Assembly (NCBI RefSeq): GCF_039545795.1
Contig: NZ_CP154260.1
Location: 4,283,001-4,347,000, forward strand
DNA from: Chitinophaga niabensis
Lineage (GTDB): Bacteria > Bacteroidota > Bacteroidia > Chitinophagales > Chitinophagaceae
DNA length: 64,000 nucleotides
Reading direction: 5' to 3'
Part shown: piece after piece, positions 26,169 through 36,374 of the stretch
How the letters are laid out: every line of letters starts with the position of its first letter
Numbering within the stretch: the first letter of the stretch is position 1
Made by a program: the position numbers and the translations under genes
Notes under the pieces: model-generated
The model's input: the letters and a program-made list of their open reading frames with translations, nothing else
Told to the model about the DNA's origin: nothing
Databases searched by the model: none

Positions 26169-29100
26169 TTAAAGGCCGATCTGTATGCCGAACAGTACTG
26201 TTTTAGGTTGTGGAAGCTGGCCTCTGTCTATACCCCGCGCAAAGATGAAATTGGAACCGCTGGGCGTGCTGATCTCCGGATCATAACCACTGTAATCAGT
26301 GAGCGTGATCAGGTTCTCTGCGGAAACATATACCCTTACATTGTTCAATACGCCTTTGCTGGCATTGCTCAGGAAAGTACGGGGAAAAGTATATCCCAGT
26401 GTGAGCATACGTAAGCGCGTGTAAGCACCATTTTCTATATAGAAATCAGAGGGTACCAGGTTGGCGGTCTGGTTCTGGCCGGCAGCCGGATACATGGCCA
26501 CATCGCCTGCTTTCCTCCATCTGTTCAGATAATCTGTGCTTACATTATGCAGCGCTGCTGTTCCCAGCAATACATAATTCTGGTCCTTATAGATCTTTAA
26601 GCCAGATACGCCTGAGGCAGCCAGGTTGAGATCGAAATTCCTGTAGTTGAGATTGATCGTAAAACCATATACAAATTTAGGAATGGGGTTACCCAGCACT
26701 GTTACATCTCTGTCGTCCACAATACCGTTTCCATCAATGTCTTTAAAAATGAAGTCGCCGGGTTTTAAATTATTCTGGTAAATAGCAGCAGGGTCGTTCG
26801 TGATCTTGCGTGCCAGGTCATTGTACTTGTTGATATCTGCCTGATCAATGGCCACATGGTCTACTAAGCGGCCGTAGAAAGAACCGATGGGAAATCCTTT
26901 GGCGGTATAAGTGGCAGCGCTGTTCTGATTGAAAGACCCATCACGGATAGGCGCAGAAAATTCGTTGCCGAGAGAGATCACTTCGTTCTTATTATATCCG
27001 CCATTCACACCAATACTATATCCAAATCCTCCGCTGCTTACCTTCCTGTAAGCAACTGCCAGTTCAAAACCGGTGTTCTTGGCGGAAGCAGCGTTGCTGG
27101 CAATAGTAGGACTTCCGGAAACGCCACCGGCGCCGGTTGAATTAGGGATAGGTACATTCACCAGCAGATCGTTGTTCTTCCGGTTGTACCAATCGAAATT
27201 AATGTTAAGGGCATTGTTGAATAAGGCCAGATCGAAACCGGCATTTGTTTGTATGGTTTCTTCCCATTTCAGGTTGGGATTAGGAATATTGCTGACAGTG
27301 GTACCAGAAAAGAAACCTTCTGCATTGCCGAAACTGTATACCAGGTTACCGGTGGGGCTTCCGCTGTAAGTAAGTGGTGTGGTCTGATAGGCAGCAATAT
27401 TATTATTACCTGTTTTACCCCAGCTCACCCGAACTTTCAGATCATTCACCTGCGGAATGGATTTCATGAATGTTTCGTTGGATACATTCCAGGCAAGACC
27501 AACACCGGGGAAATTACCGAACTTATTAGCAGGGCCAAAAACGGAAGAACCATCTCTGCGGATGCTGGCAGACAGAATGTACTTGTCGTTAAAGTTGTAT
27601 ACCAGGCGGCCGAAATAAGAAATACCCACGTTGTTATTTCCATATCCCACATTGGCGCCCGTAACAGTATTACTGAGTGCCACGGAAATGTTCTGCACAT
27701 AATCATTGGCGATACCGGTTCCCTGGGATTTCAGGAAAGAGCTTCTGCCTTTATCTTTATAGGTATTACCAACAGTTACTTCCAAGGTATGTTTGCCGGC
27801 AAAGGTCTGGTTCCAGGTGGCATAGTTTTCCAGCAGGTACCAGTTATAAGTGGATTGAGATTCTGTGGCAGAGCGGCCTGTAGCCAGATCGTTCCCATCT
27901 ATATAAGGCTTCTGGTATTCACTTGTGTTGTTGCCGCCAAAGGACAATGCTATCTGGGACCGCACCTTCAATGACTTCAGCAGGTTTACTTCTCCAAAGA
28001 ACTGCGGATACAAAATGAAATTCCTGTTCACCATATTCAGGTTGGCCACTTTTACCAATGGGTTGCCCGCATTGCTCAGGTCTTTCACATTCGTGGCAGC
28101 GGTAAATCCTCCTTCCCGTGTGGGATCATAAATGTCGAAATAAGGGGGCATGTATAATGCAGATGTTACATCTGCGGCAGTGCCCGTGTTATTCGTGAAC
28201 TGTGTGTTCAGGGATTGACCGAAACGGAAGATGCCCAGCTTTTCTTCCAGCGAAAAACGGAGGTTGATGGCTTTATACCGGTAATCTTTTACGATCGCTT
28301 CCTGGTTAATATATCCTGCAGAAAAATTGTACAATACATTCTCTGAACCACCGCTCACACTCACTGCGTTATTAGAAAGCGCACCTGTTCTGAAAATGGC
28401 ATCCTGCCAATCTGTACGCGTAACAGTGATATCCGGAGAATTGAATTTGTCCGGTAAAGTAGAGCCTTGTGCAGCGGCATAGTCTTTTGCCAGCTCCAGG
28501 TATTGTGCAGCATTGAGCACATCCAGTTTTTTGGACCTTTTGGCAAATCCCCACTGGCTGGTAATGTTTACCCTGGGAACGCCCGCTTTTGCCCGCTTTG
28601 TTGTAATGAGCACTACTCCGTTGGCAGCTGCAGCGCCATAGATGGCAGTAGAGGCGGCATCTTTCAGGATGGTCACACTTTCAATATCCTGTGGATTGAT
28701 GGCATTAAAAAGACCAGCATCGCTTTGAATACCGTCAATTACATACAGGGGGCTGACATTTGTAAATGAGCCTACCCCGCGAATGATGATATTGGCACCG
28801 CTTCCCGGGATGCCACTGGTATTTACGATCTGCACACCGGGAGATTTACCCTGCAGCAACTGGCTGGGTGTGGTGGCAGAGTTGTTCCCAAAATCTTTGC
28901 TGGTAATGGTATTGATAGCGCCGGTCACATCTTTTCTTCTTGCCGTACCATAACCGATCACTACTACTTCATTCAGGCTGGCATCATTAGAAAGTTTCAT
29001 GGTTACATTGACAATGCTCATATCTCCTACGGCTATACGCTGCGTGGTATAACCAATAAAGGAGAACACCAGGCGGCTGTTGCTGCCTACTGTGAGTGTA

Positions 29101-29297
29101 TAATATCCGTTCTCATCGGCAAAAACACCTCTGGCTTTTCCATCTTCCGATACAGAGGCACCCGGCAAGGGCGCACCCGCCTCATCTGTTATTTTCCCGG
29201 AAACTTTTACGCTCTGGGCGGATACGGCGGCGCTGCATAGGAGCAGCAAAAAGAGCGCCCGCATCATTTTAAGTAATTTTTGTTTCATGATCTTCAT
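26169..29297 (-). CDS. SusC/RagA-family TonB-dependent receptor (PUL pair)
   Basis: About 1042 residues from the ATG at 29297, whose ATG overlaps the TGA of the GH31 gene (ATGA). This start also puts a proper signal peptide first (MKIMKQKLLKMMRALFLLLL, cut near VSAQ); the longer frame starting at 29384 would run inside GH31 and bury the signal. Order: carboxypeptidase-like domain, TonB-box-like NEVVVIGYGTARRKDVTG, plug with VSPLYVIDGIQ and AIYGAAAANGVVLITTK, then the barrel ending in FGIQIGL. It imports oligosaccharides across the outer membrane. The neighbouring GH31 and GH9 suggest a beta-glucan bearing xylose or glucose side chains. Confidence 0.94.
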   Translation of the reverse strand: MKIMKQKLLKMMRALFLLLLCSAAVSAQSVKVSGKITDEAGAPLPGASVSEDGKARGVFADENGYYTLTVGSNSRLVFSFIGYTTQRIAVGDMSIVNVTMKLSNDASLNEVVVIGYGTARRKDVTGAINTITSKDFGNNSATTPSQLLQGKSPGVQIVNTSGIPGSGANIIIRGVGSFTNVSPLYVIDGIQSDAGLFNAINPQDIESVTILKDAASTAIYGAAAANGVVLITTKRAKAGVPRVNITSQWGFAKRSKKLDVLNAAQYLELAKDYAAAQGSTLPDKFNSPDITVTRTDWQDAIFRTGALSNNAVSVSGGSENVLYNFSAGYINQEAIVKDYRYKAINLRFSLEEKLGIFRFGQSLNTQFTNNTGTAADVTSALYMPPYFDIYDPTREGGFTAATNVKDLSNAGNPLVKVANLNMVNRNFILYPQFFGEVNLLKSLKVRSQIALSFGGNNTSEYQKPYIDGNDLATGRSATESQSTYNWYLLENYATWNQTFAGKHTLEVTVGNTYKDKGRSSFLKSQGTGIANDYVQNISVALSNTVTGANVGYGNNNVGISYFGRLVYNFNDKYILSASIRRDGSSVFGPANKFGNFPGVGLAWNVSNETFMKSIPQVNDLKVRVSWGKTGNNNIAAYQTTPLTYSGSPTGNLVYSFGNAEGFFSGTTVSNIPNPNLKWEETIQTNAGFDLALFNNALNINFDWYNRKNNDLLVNVPIPNSTGAGGVSGSPTIASNAASAKNTGFELAVAYRKVSSGGFGYSIGVNGGYNKNEVISLGNEFSAPIRDGSFNQNSAATYTAKGFPIGSFYGRLVDHVAIDQADINKYNDLARKITNDPAAIYQNNLKPGDFIFKDIDGNGIVDDRDVTVLGNPIPKFVYGFTINLNYRNFDLNLAASGVSGLKIYKDQNYVLLGTAALHNVSTDYLNRWRKAGDVAMYPAAGQNQTANLVPSDFYIENGAYTRLRMLTLGYTFPRTFLSNASKGVLNNVRVYVSAENLITLTDYSGYDPEISTPSGSNFIFARGIDRGQLPQPKTVLFGIQIGL

Positions 29298-32137
29298 TTT
29301 TGTTTTAACTGTGGAACTATTTGAGTTTGACCGTTGTACCGCAGGGGCTGATCTACGGTGGCAGTACCAGTTCTGCTGATCCATACAATTTTAAATACGC
29401 GATCTGTGAGCATACCGTGGAAACTTCCTTTTCTTTCACCGATCGTGAGGGTTTTGGTTGCTTCATTATACTTCATGGGTATCTGGCTGAAAGCCCCTTT
29501 TTCATAATTATAATTCGTGTTTTCATCTTCGTATAAAGTGAACGTGGCATCTTTTCCGGTGTAAATGTGCAGTGTAATGGTATCTGCAGGTTTCTCTTCT
29601 GTGTATTGCAGATCAGGCCCGGTGGGGATAATAGATCCTTCCTTTACAAATACCGGTATCTTTTCATAAGGTGCAGCTACAGTGATATGCCGGCCTCCCT
29701 GAAAGTATTCACCAGTAAGCAGATCATACCAGCCCTGCCCTGCAGGCAGGTATAATTTCTTGTTTCTTTCTTTATAATGATATACCGGGTTGATCAGTAA
29801 AGAGGGGCCGAACATAAACTGGTCACCGATATTCTTCACCGCCTCGTCTTTCGGAAAATCCATCACCAGGCCGCGCATAATGGTATACTGCTGATGGTAG
29901 GTCATACCGGCCAGCGTATAGATATAAGGCATCAGGCGGTAACGCAGCCTGTTGTAATACAACATGCTTTTATAGGCAGGATGATCTTCCTCCGCAATGT
30001 TGAATATTTCCCGGTAAGGGAATTGCCCATGTGCGCGAAAGATGGGAACAAAGGCCCCGAACTGGAACCACCTTGTTTGCAGTTCCTTCCATTCCTCCAG
30101 ATCAGGGCCCTGCGGTTTAACAAACCTATTTTCCACAGCAAAACCTCCGATATCCATTGTCCAGAAGGGAAGGCCGGACATAGAGAAGTTGATCCCAGCC
30201 GGGATCTGTGCTTTCATATCCTCCCAGCGGGAAGCAATATCCCCGCTCCAGATAGCAGCGCCATAATGTTGGGAACCGGCATAACCGGAACGGGTTAAAA
30301 GAAATACCCGTTTATCTTTATCCACTCCACGCTGCCCCTTATAAATACCTTTTGCATTCTCCAGGGGATAAGCGTTCAGATATTCTGCTGCAATACCTGC
30401 TGCGGTGGGTGACATCTGGGCTTTCCGTTTTTCAGGGGAAACGTTGGAAAGGATGTCCGGCTCACTGGCATCCATCCACCAGGCATCAATACCTTTATTA
30501 TATAGTTTGTGTTGCAGTAATTTCCAGAAGCCCTGTTTTGCTTCTTCATTGAAGGCATCATAAAAAGTGGAGATGTACCCTTTGCCTATCCAGTCTTTCT
30601 GCCGGTCTGCTATATTCCTTTTATACAACCAGCCTTTCTTATCAAAATCATCATACGCAGGAATGCCTTCGTACATTTTAGGCCATACGGAGATCATGAA
30701 CTTTGTGTGATACTGATCATGCAGCACGCGGATCATACTGTCGGGATCGGAAAAGCGGGTTTTATCGAACTCCTGGCTGCCCCATGCATCTTCTTTCCAG
30801 TAACTCCAGTCCAGCACAATATTATCCAGCGGGATCTTCCGTTTTCTGAACTCTGCCACGGTCTGCAGGATCTCTGTTTGCGTTTTATAACGTTCCCTGC
30901 TTTGCCAGAAACCCATGGCCCATTTAGGCACAATTGTGGCATTGCCGGTAACAGTACGGTACCCGCCAATCACATCGTCCATACTATTCCCATGAATGAA
31001 ATAGTAATCCAGTTGTTTGCCGGCTTCTGAAGAGAAAGAGAAGGCATGCTGATCAGCTGCGGGAATGGGGTCTAGCCAGTTCACGCTGAAATAGGATTCA
31101 GCGCCATCTGGTTTCCATTCTATCTTAAGCGGATATTTTTTGTTCTTTTGGAGTGGCAAGTCTAATATCACCGAGCCGGGATTCCAGGATTGCCGCCAGT
31201 TATCTGTCAGCAATTTCCCATCGATCCAGATTTTTGCATAACCGCCGTAAGTGATCCGGAATTTATGCATACCCTCAAAGTCTGAAGCGATAGCACCTTC
31301 CCAGGTGACCATTCCATCCTGTAATTGAAATGCCGCAGGGAGGTTCTTTTTGGTATCTCCCAGGTAAGGATAATCTATTTTGGATTCCGCATTCGTAAAA
31401 GCGACCTCACCTGGTTTGTTATAGTAAGAAGCCGTTAGCCATCCTGAATCGCCTTCCTTTGAATACAGTTTGAGCCTGGAGAGCGGCATGAATTCCCGGG
31501 TATCTCCCACTTTTGTGAGGGAATAATTATCCCAGAGGATACCATAGTTTTTACGGCTCACTAAAAAAGGGATGGCTACCTCCGTATTGTTCTGAAAGAG
31601 GAAAACCTGCTGGCCTTTGTAATTATACTGACCAGCCTGGTGCTGGCCAAGGCCATAATAAGCATCGTCTGCCGTGGTCTCAAAAACCTGGGTGATGCCA
31701 TATGATTGCTGCCCTTCAAACACGGCAGGGGAAAAGGAACGCCCGGAAAACTGCCGTTCAGCCAGCAGGAGTTTGCCACTTTTGTCTGCAAAGGATACTG
31801 CGCCGGTGGATAATAATACAGTAGCTGTAAGGGCGGGGGTTTTCAGGATCACTTTGTCACCTTTCTCCGTAATGGTCCAGTTCTTCAAAGCCGGGCCATA
31901 TACTGTGATCAGGCTTTTAACAGGTGGCAGGTTCTCAGCGGGGGAAGCGATCACCCGGATGATCCTGTCAGAGACCACCTGTAATTTAACGGCCTTCGTG
32001 TTGCCGGAAAAGTTAAGCTCCGGATAAACGATCACTCCATCACTGGTTTCCTGAACCGGTTTGCGGGGGACCTTTGCTTCAACGTGGTTAAAAATTACAA
32101 AAACAGCATAGAGCAGGATATAATATCTTCCTTTCAT
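29294..32137 (-). CDS. GH31 alpha-glycosidase with PA14 insert, probable alpha-xylosidase
   Basis: A 947-residue retaining glycosidase with a signal peptide (1-21). The N-terminal beta domain is interrupted by a PA14-like module at about residues 215-330 (DFEGMHKFRITYGGYAKIW, IDGKLLTDNWRQSWNPGS). The GH31 barrel has the nucleophile in DAWWMDASEPDI (Asp near 556) and the acid/base Asp in SGDIASRWEDM (near 632). A PA14 insert at this place is known from the alpha-xylosidases of xyloglucan loci (Cellvibrio, Bacteroides ovatus), which trim terminal xylose from oligosaccharides; the substrate here is inferred from that and from the GH9 neighbour. It is the first gene of the PUL operon after the regulator. 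Confidence 0.88.
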   Translation of the reverse strand: MKGRYYILLYAVFVIFNHVEAKVPRKPVQETSDGVIVYPELNFSGNTKAVKLQVVSDRIIRVIASPAENLPPVKSLITVYGPALKNWTITEKGDKVILKTPALTATVLLSTGAVSFADKSGKLLLAERQFSGRSFSPAVFEGQQSYGITQVFETTADDAYYGLGQHQAGQYNYKGQQVFLFQNNTEVAIPFLVSRKNYGILWDNYSLTKVGDTREFMPLSRLKLYSKEGDSGWLTASYYNKPGEVAFTNAESKIDYPYLGDTKKNLPAAFQLQDGMVTWEGAIASDFEGMHKFRITYGGYAKIWIDGKLLTDNWRQSWNPGSVILDLPLQKNKKYPLKIEWKPDGAESYFSVNWLDPIPAADQHAFSFSSEAGKQLDYYFIHGNSMDDVIGGYRTVTGNATIVPKWAMGFWQSRERYKTQTEILQTVAEFRKRKIPLDNIVLDWSYWKEDAWGSQEFDKTRFSDPDSMIRVLHDQYHTKFMISVWPKMYEGIPAYDDFDKKGWLYKRNIADRQKDWIGKGYISTFYDAFNEEAKQGFWKLLQHKLYNKGIDAWWMDASEPDILSNVSPEKRKAQMSPTAAGIAAEYLNAYPLENAKGIYKGQRGVDKDKRVFLLTRSGYAGSQHYGAAIWSGDIASRWEDMKAQIPAGINFSMSGLPFWTMDIGGFAVENRFVKPQGPDLEEWKELQTRWFQFGAFVPIFRAHGQFPYREIFNIAEEDHPAYKSMLYYNRLRYRLMPYIYTLAGMTYHQQYTIMRGLVMDFPKDEAVKNIGDQFMFGPSLLINPVYHYKERNKKLYLPAGQGWYDLLTGEYFQGGRHITVAAPYEKIPVFVKEGSIIPTGPDLQYTEEKPADTITLHIYTGKDATFTLYEDENTNYNYEKGAFSQIPMKYNEATKTLTIGERKGSFHGMLTDRVFKIVWISRTGTATVDQPLRYNGQTQIVPQLKQK

Positions 32138-32217
32138 AACGTTCGTTTCTCGATTTATCTCTGAACCGAAAGTTAACGGAAGGCGTAAAAAGACAGGGGA
32201 GTCAAATGTTCCTGATT

Positions 32218-32237
32218 AGGTATTAAAATGTATACCT
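32218..32237. promoter_or_regulatory. AGGTAT-N8-ATACCT dyad between HTCS and GH31
   Basis: A 6-bp perfect inverted repeat with 8-bp spacer lies 81 bases upstream of the GH31 start, in the only gap between the regulator gene and the operon. It may be the binding site of the HTCS or part of a weak hairpin after its stop; position fits an activator site. Confidence 0.35.
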
Positions 32238-32248
32238 GTTTTTACAAG

Positions 32249-35200
32249 TTATTGATTATCATTATTTTTATTATAAGCAGAGGGGAGTACATTGAAGGTA
32301 TCCCTGAAGTATTTGGAGAAATATTTAGGGTTATTGAAACCAACTTCATAAGCTACTTCTGCCACCGTCATTTCTCCTTTTTCCAGCAATTGTGCAGCAC
32401 GCTGCAATCGAATGGAGCGGATGAATTCTATGGGGGTCTGTCCTGTTAGGCTGAACATTTTTTTGTACAGGGCGCCACGGCTCATGAACATTTCCCGGCT
32501 CATTTCTTCCACGGAAAAATCCGGGTTGGAGATATTCTTTTCTACAATGGCCAGGGCCTGCTGAATAAAAACATCTCCGGCAGAAGGTCCGGAAATTTCT
32601 GAGGGCTGGGCCTGTACCTGCTTCTGATAGGTTTTTTTGAACTGTTCCTGCTGGGACAGGAGGTTTTTGATCTTGGAATGCAGGATCTCGAAGTTGAAGG
32701 GTTTGGTCATATAATCGCTGGCGCCGGTATGGAGACCTTCCAGCTGATATTCTTCACCAGTGAGGGCCGTGAGCAGGATGAGGGGGATGCAGGCTGTCCG
32801 TTTATCGTCCCGTATCTTCCGGCAGAGTTCAATACCATTCATTTCCGGCATGCTGATATCACAAACGATGAGGTCCGGATGGTCCGCCAGTGCTTTTTGC
32901 CAACCTGCCTTCCCATTCCTGGCTTCCAGGATGTTGTAGTATTCTTTCAGGTTATCTTTAATGTAGAACCTGAAATCATCGTTATCTTCTACCACCAGCA
33001 GGGTTTTCTTTCTTTTATTCCGGGCAGGCTGTACTTCCTTTTCTTCTCTTACCGTTAAACCCTCTTCTTCCACAGGGGTAAGAGGGAGCAATACGGTAAA
33101 AACACTTCCTTCGTTCACTTTACTTTCCACGGTCAACTCTCCACCATGAAGGCGCACAAATTCTTTGGTAATGGATAAACCGATGCCGCTTCCCTGATTT
33201 ACCATGGAACCTGGTACTTCGTTCTGAAAGAACCTTTCAAAGATCTTTTCCTGTTTATCCCGGGGAATACCAATGCCGGTATCTTTCACCTTTATCCTTA
33301 ATACCTTCTCTTCAGCAGATACCATTACCGTTACAGCGCCTCCAAGGGGCGTAAACTTAAATGCATTGCTCAGGAGATTGAACATGATCCGTTCCAGCTT
33401 CTCCTGGTCGAAGCTGGTGAACAGTAGTTCCAGGCTGGTTTCAAAAGAGAAACTGATCCGTTTGTTCTCCGCAATGTCTGTGAAAGACCAGGACAGTTCT
33501 TTCAGGAAGCGGATAATATCCGCGGTTGTTCTGTTCAGGCGCAGTTCCTGCTCTTCCAGCTTCCGGAAGTCCAGCAACTGGTTCACCATATTCAGTAAGC
33601 GCCTGGCATTCCGGTGGATCAGCTGGAACTGTTTCTTTTCCTCCGGCTGGCCGGTTTGCCCGATCAGTTTTTCTACGGGGGTAATGATCAGGGATAAAGG
33701 GGTTCTGAACTCATGGCTTACATTGGTAAAGAACTTTATCTTCATCATATCCAGTTCATGCAGCCGATGGGCTTCCTGCCGTTCCTGTTCCATCTGGAAC
33801 TTCATCTTTGCCCGGCGCAGGATCATTTTCCTGCCGAAGATCAGCGCGGCAATAATGATCAATATATAAGCCCCCCATGCAAAGGGGGTTAACCAGAAAG
33901 GCGGCAGGATGTGGATGGTTAAAGCCAGGGGCTTATCACCCCATTTACCGTCTTCATTACTGGCTTTTACGAACAGGGTATACTCACCGGGATTGAGGTT
34001 GGTAAAAGTGGCTTTGCGGTCTTTTGCATCTGTAGTTAGCCATTCGTCACTAAAGCCTTTCAGCTGATACGCATATTTTATTTTACTGGCATTGAGATAT
34101 TCCAGCGCGGCGAATTCTATGGAGAATACATGCTGGTTGTATTTCAGGCTAAGCTCCTTTGCTTCTGTAACAGATTGCCTGAGTACCGTTCTGCCATTAT
34201 ACTTCTCTCCTATTTTAACGGGTGTATTAAAGATCTGCAAACCTGTTAACACCAGTTGCGGCACCGCTTTGTTCTCTTTAAGCCCTGAAGGCTGAAAACC
34301 GTTAAAGCCATTGGCGCCACCAAAGAATAATTCTCCACCCTTTGTTTTCAGGGCGGCATTTTCATTGAACTGGCTGCCTTGTAATCCGTCTGCCTCATCA
34401 TAGTTTTTGCATTGGATACCCGAAGCTGTAACGATAATATTGGATAACCCATTCGGCGTGCTCAGCCAGAGGTGATGATCGTTATCTTCCAGCAGGGTAA
34501 GGATGGTATTATCCGGCAGGCCATCTTCCACACGGTAGGTTTTGAATGTACGTTTAGCCGGATCAAATACATTGAGGCCATCCCTGGTAGCGATCCAGAT
34601 CAATCCCCTGCTGTCCTGCAAAATATCGATCACAATATTATGGCTCAGGCTTTGGGGGTTGTTGTCTATATGTTCATAATGGCGGAAAAGGCCTGTACGT
34701 TTATCGAGGATGTCAATCCCTACAGCTGTGCCTACCCAGATATTACCGCTTTTATCTTCCATAATGGAAGAGATGTAATTCGACTGGCTGGCCGGGGGTT
34801 TGTAGCGGATGAACTTATTTTCTTTCCTGTCAAACAGTGTCAGTCCTTCAGATAATGTACCGATCCATAAACGTTGCTGACTATCTTCAAAGATCTCCCA
34901 TACCCTGTCGTCCGCCAGGCTGTAGGGATTTTTTTCATCGTGTTTATAATTGATGAATTTCTTTCCATCGAAGCAGTCCAGCCCGCCATAGTATGTACCG
35001 ATCCAAAGCTTATCTTCTTTATCGATGCATAAACTAACGATCACATTATTAGAAAGAGTGTTGGGCCCGCCGTGGAGATATTGCCTGGAAGTACCTTTTG
35101 CCCGGTCGTAGTAAATAAGCCCACCGCCGTTGGTACCGATCCAGAGATTGCCTTTTTTATCTTCCACAAAACGGTTCACATCATTGTATACAAAATTACC

Positions 35201-36223
35201 GGGATGCTGATATAGCGGGAACTTCAGATTGCTTTCATGGAAATAGTTGACCCCTTTTTTAAACGTGCCCAGCCATATAATACCGCTATTATCTTTATAG
35301 ATGGTGTTCACGCTGTTCTGGCGCAGGCTTTTTGGATCATTTTCGTTATTCAAGATATACCTGGCCGTGAAATTCTTTTTATCGATCAGGTTAATACCGC
35401 CGTGATCCGTGGCCACCCAGATATTCCCTTTATCGTCCTGCGTAATGCCATTAATGATATCATTATTCAGGCGCAGCTTCGCTCCATCCTTTCTTATTGG
35501 CAGCAAGCTGCCTGTTCTTGTATTATAATAATAAACACCTTTGATCTTACCATTTGAATAGATCCAGAGGTCATTGTCTGCATCCGCGAAAAGTTTGTAA
35601 TCCGTATTGGGTTCGTACTGCTGTAATACCTTTGTTTGGCTGATCAGCCTGTAAGCCGTATCCCGCTTCTCCAGGATACCTTCCGCATAAGCGATCCAGA
35701 TGAAACCTGCATGGTCCGGTGTTAAGGCAGTGATATTACCAGGGTTCCTGTAAAAAGTGCTGTTATGCTGGTTATCATATTTGTAAAGCCCGGTGCCCGG
35801 CAATACAAACCAGAAATGCCCTCTTCCATCCGGCACGATGGCTGTGAAGTTTTCTTCTTTAATGTTCAGGTAGTCCTGCAGGCGTGCGGTGAATTTTTCC
35901 GTGCGGGGGTTGAAAACATTCCAGCCGTTAGGGGTTTGTACCCACAGTGCATGATGCGGGCCGGGTACGATCTGGCTGATGAAGTCGTCATTGATGGTAG
36001 TAGAGTCTCCTGCTTTGTGTTTGAATACCTTAAAGCTGTAACCATCGTACCTGTTGAGACCAGACATGGTACCGAACCATACAAAGCCCTTTTCGTCTTT
36101 CGCGATGGTGTTCACCTGGTTATTAGACAGGCCGTTCCTGCTATCAATGGCATCAAACGACTGAGCCGGAAGGATAAGCGGGCTGCAGAGGATACTTACC
36201 AGCAGAATGACCTTTTTCAACAT
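32249..36223 (-). CDS. Hybrid two-component system regulator (HTCS) of the PUL
   Basis: A 1324-residue one-protein sensor-regulator. After a signal peptide come about 14 two-component propeller repeats (pattern D-x-x-G-x-I-W-I-G-T; residues about 25-690), a Y_Y_Y Ig-like domain (about 700-785), one membrane helix (near 790-810), HisKA with VSHEFRTPLSLI (His near 836), HATPase with N box NLLSNAFKFTP and DTGIGIPRDKQEKIF, a receiver with CDISMPEMNG (phospho-Asp near 1122) and an AraC-type DNA-binding domain (about 1225-1324). Such proteins sense a glycan fragment in the periplasm and activate the adjacent PUL in the cytoplasm. It is directly upstream of GH31-SusC-SusD-GH9 on the same strand, its expected targets. 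Confidence 0.95.
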   Translation of the reverse strand: MLKKVILLVSILCSPLILPAQSFDAIDSRNGLSNNQVNTIAKDEKGFVWFGTMSGLNRYDGYSFKVFKHKAGDSTTINDDFISQIVPGPHHALWVQTPNGWNVFNPRTEKFTARLQDYLNIKEENFTAIVPDGRGHFWFVLPGTGLYKYDNQHNSTFYRNPGNITALTPDHAGFIWIAYAEGILEKRDTAYRLISQTKVLQQYEPNTDYKLFADADNDLWIYSNGKIKGVYYYNTRTGSLLPIRKDGAKLRLNNDIINGITQDDKGNIWVATDHGGINLIDKKNFTARYILNNENDPKSLRQNSVNTIYKDNSGIIWLGTFKKGVNYFHESNLKFPLYQHPGNFVYNDVNRFVEDKKGNLWIGTNGGGLIYYDRAKGTSRQYLHGGPNTLSNNVIVSLCIDKEDKLWIGTYYGGLDCFDGKKFINYKHDEKNPYSLADDRVWEIFEDSQQRLWIGTLSEGLTLFDRKENKFIRYKPPASQSNYISSIMEDKSGNIWVGTAVGIDILDKRTGLFRHYEHIDNNPQSLSHNIVIDILQDSRGLIWIATRDGLNVFDPAKRTFKTYRVEDGLPDNTILTLLEDNDHHLWLSTPNGLSNIIVTASGIQCKNYDEADGLQGSQFNENAALKTKGGELFFGGANGFNGFQPSGLKENKAVPQLVLTGLQIFNTPVKIGEKYNGRTVLRQSVTEAKELSLKYNQHVFSIEFAALEYLNASKIKYAYQLKGFSDEWLTTDAKDRKATFTNLNPGEYTLFVKASNEDGKWGDKPLALTIHILPPFWLTPFAWGAYILIIIAALIFGRKMILRRAKMKFQMEQERQEAHRLHELDMMKIKFFTNVSHEFRTPLSLIITPVEKLIGQTGQPEEKKQFQLIHRNARRLLNMVNQLLDFRKLEEQELRLNRTTADIIRFLKELSWSFTDIAENKRISFSFETSLELLFTSFDQEKLERIMFNLLSNAFKFTPLGGAVTVMVSAEEKVLRIKVKDTGIGIPRDKQEKIFERFFQNEVPGSMVNQGSGIGLSITKEFVRLHGGELTVESKVNEGSVFTVLLPLTPVEEEGLTVREEKEVQPARNKRKKTLLVVEDNDDFRFYIKDNLKEYYNILEARNGKAGWQKALADHPDLIVCDISMPEMNGIELCRKIRDDKRTACIPLILLTALTGEEYQLEGLHTGASDYMTKPFNFEILHSKIKNLLSQQEQFKKTYQKQVQAQPSEISGPSAGDVFIQQALAIVEKNISNPDFSVEEMSREMFMSRGALYKKMFSLTGQTPIEFIRSIRLQRAAQLLEKGEMTVAEVAYEVGFNNPKYFSKYFRDTFNVLPSAYNKNNDNQ

Positions 36224-36374
36224 GGAATATTATTAGTGACTATGCCAATTTAAGGTATTAATCAGACTTATGGTAACCCTGGGTGGAACAAAGTGGCCGT
36301 TCATGCCGGTGAATAACCGTTTCCAACCTACCAACAACAACATAGGGTATCAGGCAATTTTGTATTTTTAATAC

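Noticed and set aside
29298..29384. N-terminal extension of the PUL SusC inside the GH31 gene
   Set aside because: It would precede the signal peptide by about 29 residues; the ATGA overlap at 29294-29297 gives a coherent start.
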